Shown here piece by piece: positions 62,932 to 64,000 of a stretch of 64,000 nucleotides of DNA. The first letter of the stretch is position 1; the number at the start of each line of letters is the position of its first letter. Source of the DNA: Cytobacillus oceanisediminis 2691 (lineage in GTDB: Bacteria; Bacillota; Bacilli; Bacillales; Cytobacillaceae); the NCBI RefSeq assembly GCF_007678455.1, contig NZ_VEEP01000008.1:159942-223941 (forward strand), given 5' to 3'. Position numbers and translations under genes: made by a program. The notes beneath the pieces were generated by a model. That model was given only the letters and a program-made list of their open reading frames with translations, was not told the origin of the DNA and ran no database searches.

Positions 62932-63019
62932 AAATAGAAAGTGAACTGCCTAATTGAAACCTGTATAGCTGTAGTTAGGACACTTGAAAAAGGATGTTGA
63001 GCTGCAGGTATCATATGTA

Positions 63020-63172
63020 CTCTTGAATTACTTTTTTATGTCGACCGAAATTCATCGGGCTACTCTTTCCTTTTAAATAACCCTTAAAAGCAAATACAAT
63101 TTACTTCGATAGAATACTTACCAAACATATGTATGTGATCTGGACATACAGTTGCCTCACTTATTTCTATAT
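63020..63172 (-). pseudogene. Degenerate IS200-like Y1 transposase fragment
   Basis: On the minus strand, ISEATVCPDHIHMF is followed by GKYSIEVNCICF, a stop, GLFKRKE, a stop, and PDEFRST. PDHIHM has the HUH motif of IS200/IS605 TnpA (PDHVHM in intact relatives), at 63126-63143, and the next segments sit where the intact protein has KYSVSSFMGYLKGKSS-type sequence. Several stops and a shortened length show it is dead. It lies just downstream of the A/T-rich CDF gene. Identification rests on one short motif and spacing, so it is moderate. Confidence 0.5.
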
Positions 63173-63246
63173 AATTCGTATATAAACTTCCGATGTATAT
63201 AAATTTTCGTTTAAAAAGGGATTTAACAAAAAATGCAGAAATAGCG

Positions 63247-63285
63247 AAAGCAGAAACGTTGTTTTAACAACATTTCTGCTTTTCA
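63247..63285 (-). terminator. Terminator of rlmH
   Basis: AGCAGAAACGTTGTT pairs with AACAACATTTCTGCT (one mismatch) around a 2-nt loop, 57 bp after the rlmH stop on the minus strand, with T-rich sequence at both sides. Confidence 0.85.
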
Positions 63286-63341
63286 ATTTCGCATAAATTC
63301 ACTTCAAAAAGGCTTATTGGACAGCTCTTAAAAAACCTCAT

Positions 63342-63821
63342 TTACTTATGGTACGGTTCACCCCGATTAATCCGAAATGCCCGATAAATCTGTTCCACTA
63401 ATATCAGCCTCATCAGCTGGTGTGGAAAGGTCATTTTTGAAAAAGATAACTGTTCATCCGCCCTTTTCAACACTTCATCGCTCAGTCCCAGAGACCCGCC
63501 GATAACAAAGGCGATTTTACTTTTCCCATAGGTGGCGAGTTTGTCCATGCTGTCTGCAAGTTCTTCGGAGGATTTCAGCTTGCCGTTAATGGCCAGGGCG
63601 ATGACATAGGTATCCTGGCCAATCTTAGAGAGGATTCGCTCTCCTTCTTTTTGTTTGACCTGGACCATTTCGGTATCACTTAATTCCTCCGGTGCTTTTT
63701 CATCTGGTACTTCGAAAACTTCTACTTTTGCGTAGCTTCCGAGTCGTTTAAGATATTCTTCTATTCCCTGTTTGAGGTATTTTTCTTTCAATTTGCCAAC
63801 CGTCACGATTGAGATATTCAC
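63342..63821 (-). CDS. rlmH: 23S rRNA pseudouridine-1915 N3-methyltransferase
   Basis: The 159-residue SPOUT methyltransferase methylates pseudouridine 1915 in helix 69 of 23S rRNA. It shows [19 protein letters not shown] and the conserved C-terminal [21 protein letters not shown] (last 20 or so residues). The chosen start is GTG 63821, which gives [16 protein letters not shown] and the same length as B. subtilis RlmH; upstream ATG and GTG codons add four residues. In B. subtilis the gene (yydA) lies near oriC. Confidence 0.96.
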   Translation of the reverse strand: MNISIVTVGKLKEKYLKQGIEEYLKRLGSYAKVEVFEVPDEKAPEELSDTEMVQVKQKEGERILSKIGQDTYVIALAINGKLKSSEELADSMDKLATYGKSKIAFVIGGSLGLSDEVLKRADEQLSFSKMTFPHQLMRLILVEQIYRAFRINRGEPYHK

Positions 63822-63834
63822 AGGCATCCCCACT

Positions 63835-63867
63835 TTACAAACAGATTACAAACAGTTTACAAACAAT
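63835..63867. repeat. Three 11-bp direct repeats (TTACAAACAG)
   Basis: TTACAAACA starts at 63835, 63846 and 63857, an exact 11-bp period, just before the first DnaA-box-like site. One repeat per helical turn could place binding sites on one face. Confidence 0.75.
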
Positions 63868-63991
63868 CTATCCACAAGAGTTATCCACATATTCACATCG
63901 ATATCCACATTTAGTAGGCGATCATTCGTTCGCCACAATATATACAGCAGGTTGTCCACAGTATCCACAGACAAACCCCGACTTATCAACA
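63868..63991 (+). promoter_or_regulatory. Cluster of seven DnaA-box-like 9-mers upstream of rlmH
   Basis: Against TTATNCACA the sites are CTATCCACA (63868), TTATCCACA (63881, perfect), ATATTCACA (63889), ATATCCACA (63901), TTGTCCACA (63952), GTATCCACA (63961) and TTATCAACA (63983). All have the same orientation. One perfect and six near-consensus sites in 124 bp is far above chance. The cluster continues to the window edge. It could titrate DnaA or couple rlmH expression to replication. Confidence 0.8.
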
Positions 63992-64000
63992 GCCTCTATC

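Overview
This is a chromosomal window from a Bacillaceae member, probably a Bacillus/Mesobacillus-like soil or marine species. The signs are AGGAGG-type ribosome binding sites, a Vpr-type subtilisin, SwrC-like RND pump, NiaP, YpfJ, PerR-type ahpCF, DUF3231 and CBO0543 proteins, and rlmH next to a DnaA-box cluster at the right edge. In B. subtilis rlmH lies close to oriC, so the right end is probably origin-proximal. The genus is an inference.

Layout. 1-280 is the 5' part of a P-loop ATPase gene. 0.4-7.6 kb is a nitrous-oxide reductase operon (cytochrome c, Sec-type nosZ, nosB-like, nosD, nosY, nosF and two lipoproteins) behind a good FNR-type site. 8-19.7 kb holds a YbaK deacylase, UDP-glucose dehydrogenase, a Rieske oxidoreductase, a TrxR-like flavoprotein, a maltose phosphorylase/beta-phosphoglucomutase pair, an oxidase subunit I-like mini-protein, NiaP and an unknown membrane protein. 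19.7-35.6 kb holds a two-component system, an ECF sigma/anti-sigma pair, a frameshifted hydrolase relic, a GGDEF protein, two DsrE-like proteins behind a CstR-like operator, a cupin, YpfJ, a glycine-oxidase-type flavoprotein and an MFS pump. 35.6-49 kb holds a sensor kinase, PepF, a chromosomal ParM/ParR-like locus with a 14-iteron centromere-like region, the RND pump with a TetR-type operator, a tiny acidic lipoprotein, DUF3231 and Vpr. 49-58 kb holds a DAACS transporter, a three-gene amine-monooxygenase-like operon, ahpCF and mqo. 58-64 kb holds small membrane proteins, a prolyl hydroxylase, an MBL hydrolase, an A+T-rich CDF transporter flanked by debris and an IS200-like relic, and rlmH with DnaA boxes upstream.

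The most striking structure is a family of four intergenic tandem arrays (near 7.7, 14.0, 29.1 and 55.3 kb). Their sequences differ, but all have a 52-bp period and the same skeleton: TGTC, then GACA starting 23 bp later, then the next TGTC at +52. Bases flanking the half-sites change in a compensatory way, so each unit can fold as a hairpin or form a two-half-site operator. Two more arrays (near 12.0 and 22.9 kb) have a 20-21-bp period. All six lie at gene 3' ends; none is in a divergent promoter region. A separate ~190-bp dispersed repeat occurs twice in opposite orientations (2.96 and 34.2 kb); one copy sits inside the nos operon between nosZ and nosB.

Start sites were chosen by Shine-Dalgarno position where the longest reading frame began too early. 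Family names come from recognition of motifs; no database search was run.
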